A stretch of 7,087 nucleotides of DNA from UBA7236 sp964638865 (lineage in GTDB: Bacteria; Bacteroidota; Bacteroidia; Chitinophagales; BACL12): assembly GCA_964638865.1 (NCBI GenBank), contig CAZXBG010000173.1, forward strand, positions 1-7,087, given 5' to 3'. Of the stretch, positions 6,895 through 7,087 are shown in pieces (the first letter of the stretch is position 1; every line of letters starts with the position of its first letter). The notes below the pieces were generated by a model, which was given only the letters and a program-made list of their open reading frames with translations, did not search any database and had not been told where the DNA came from. Position numbers and translations under genes: made by a program.

Positions 6895-7042
6895 TTATAA
6901 CATAGGCTTTGGCAAAATTTATTTTTGTGGGGCAGACAGGTAAATCAAACCTTTATCCAATTATCAACCATGTGATAAAATAATAAACTGTATCCTTTCT
7001 ACTCCCACAAAAACAAACTTCGCAAAGCCCCGGCCGTTAGTG
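6895..7042 (+). repeat. Inverted-repeat site C, attC-like (148 bp)
   Basis: The outer boxes are TTATAAC (6895-6901) and GTTAGTG (7036-7042), sharing TAAC/GTTA. Inner arms 6905-6931 and 7004-7029 pair over about 26 positions, with three A/C mismatches (wobbles on the bottom strand) and one unpaired G in the left arm after GGCTTTG. The sequence differs from sites A and B beyond the CTTTG core and a CAACCATG in the tip, so structure is conserved more than sequence. An ATG follows 29 nt downstream. Confidence 0.7.
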
Positions 7043-7071
7043 GCAACTGTAAAAGACCAACAATACAACTT

Positions 7072-7087
7072 ATGACAATAGAAATTT
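7072..7087 (+). CDS. Possible start of a further gene after site C
   Basis: An ATG (MTIEI...) opens 29 nt after site C and runs off the window. Support is only positional: the gap matches the 26 nt between site B and its gene, and the leader resembles it (AAAACCGACACTACAA near 5519 against AAAGACCAACAATACAA near 7052). The product cannot be judged from five codons. Confidence 0.35.

Noticed and set aside
1..7087. CRISPR array, tRNA, rRNA or transposase
   Set aside because: No short regularly spaced direct repeats, no cloverleaf or rRNA-like stretch, and no transposase or integrase motifs in any frame I examined.

Overview
This is an AT-rich window with every convincing gene on the + strand. 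It most likely comes from a member of the Bacteroidota. Five predicted proteins end in type IX secretion (T9SS) sorting domains, recognisable by IYPNP-like openings and GIYxxxI-like closing strands. The start codons also lack Shine-Dalgarno sequences, as is usual in that phylum. I cannot name the genus.

The layout is a threefold repetition of one architecture: a gene ending in a T9SS sorting domain, a perfect hairpin of 13-16 bp starting within 50 nt of its stop codon, a shorter secreted protein gene, and a 132-148 bp inverted-repeat site. Module 1 (1-1578) has the 3' end of a T9SS protein, a 287-aa secreted protein and site A. Module 2 (1579-5507) has a T9SS-targeted glycosidase of the GH-A type, a 299-aa paralogue of the module 1 small protein and site B. 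Module 3 (5508-7042) has a chimera that joins the front of a DUF2071 protein to a T9SS tail, a small outer-membrane-type protein and site C. The start of a further gene may follow site C.

The three sites look like integron attC sites. Each has outer AAC...GTT triplets, an inner arm around GCTTTGC/GCAAAGC, better pairing on the bottom strand, and in site C an extrahelical base. The last gene of each module stops 14-24 nt before a site, and the next ATG lies 26-29 nt after sites B and C. That is cassette-like packing. No integrase lies in the window, and multi-gene segments of 1.5-3.9 kb are large for integron cassettes, so the recombination role is an inference.

The second unusual signal is a long perfect hairpin inside the signal-peptide-coding region of both paralogues (14 bp in one, 16 bp in the other). 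The two stems are unrelated in sequence and lie at slightly different positions. The gene products appear to be surface or secreted proteins, plausibly for polysaccharide use and cell-surface functions. Apart from the glycosidase, no enzymatic role can be assigned.
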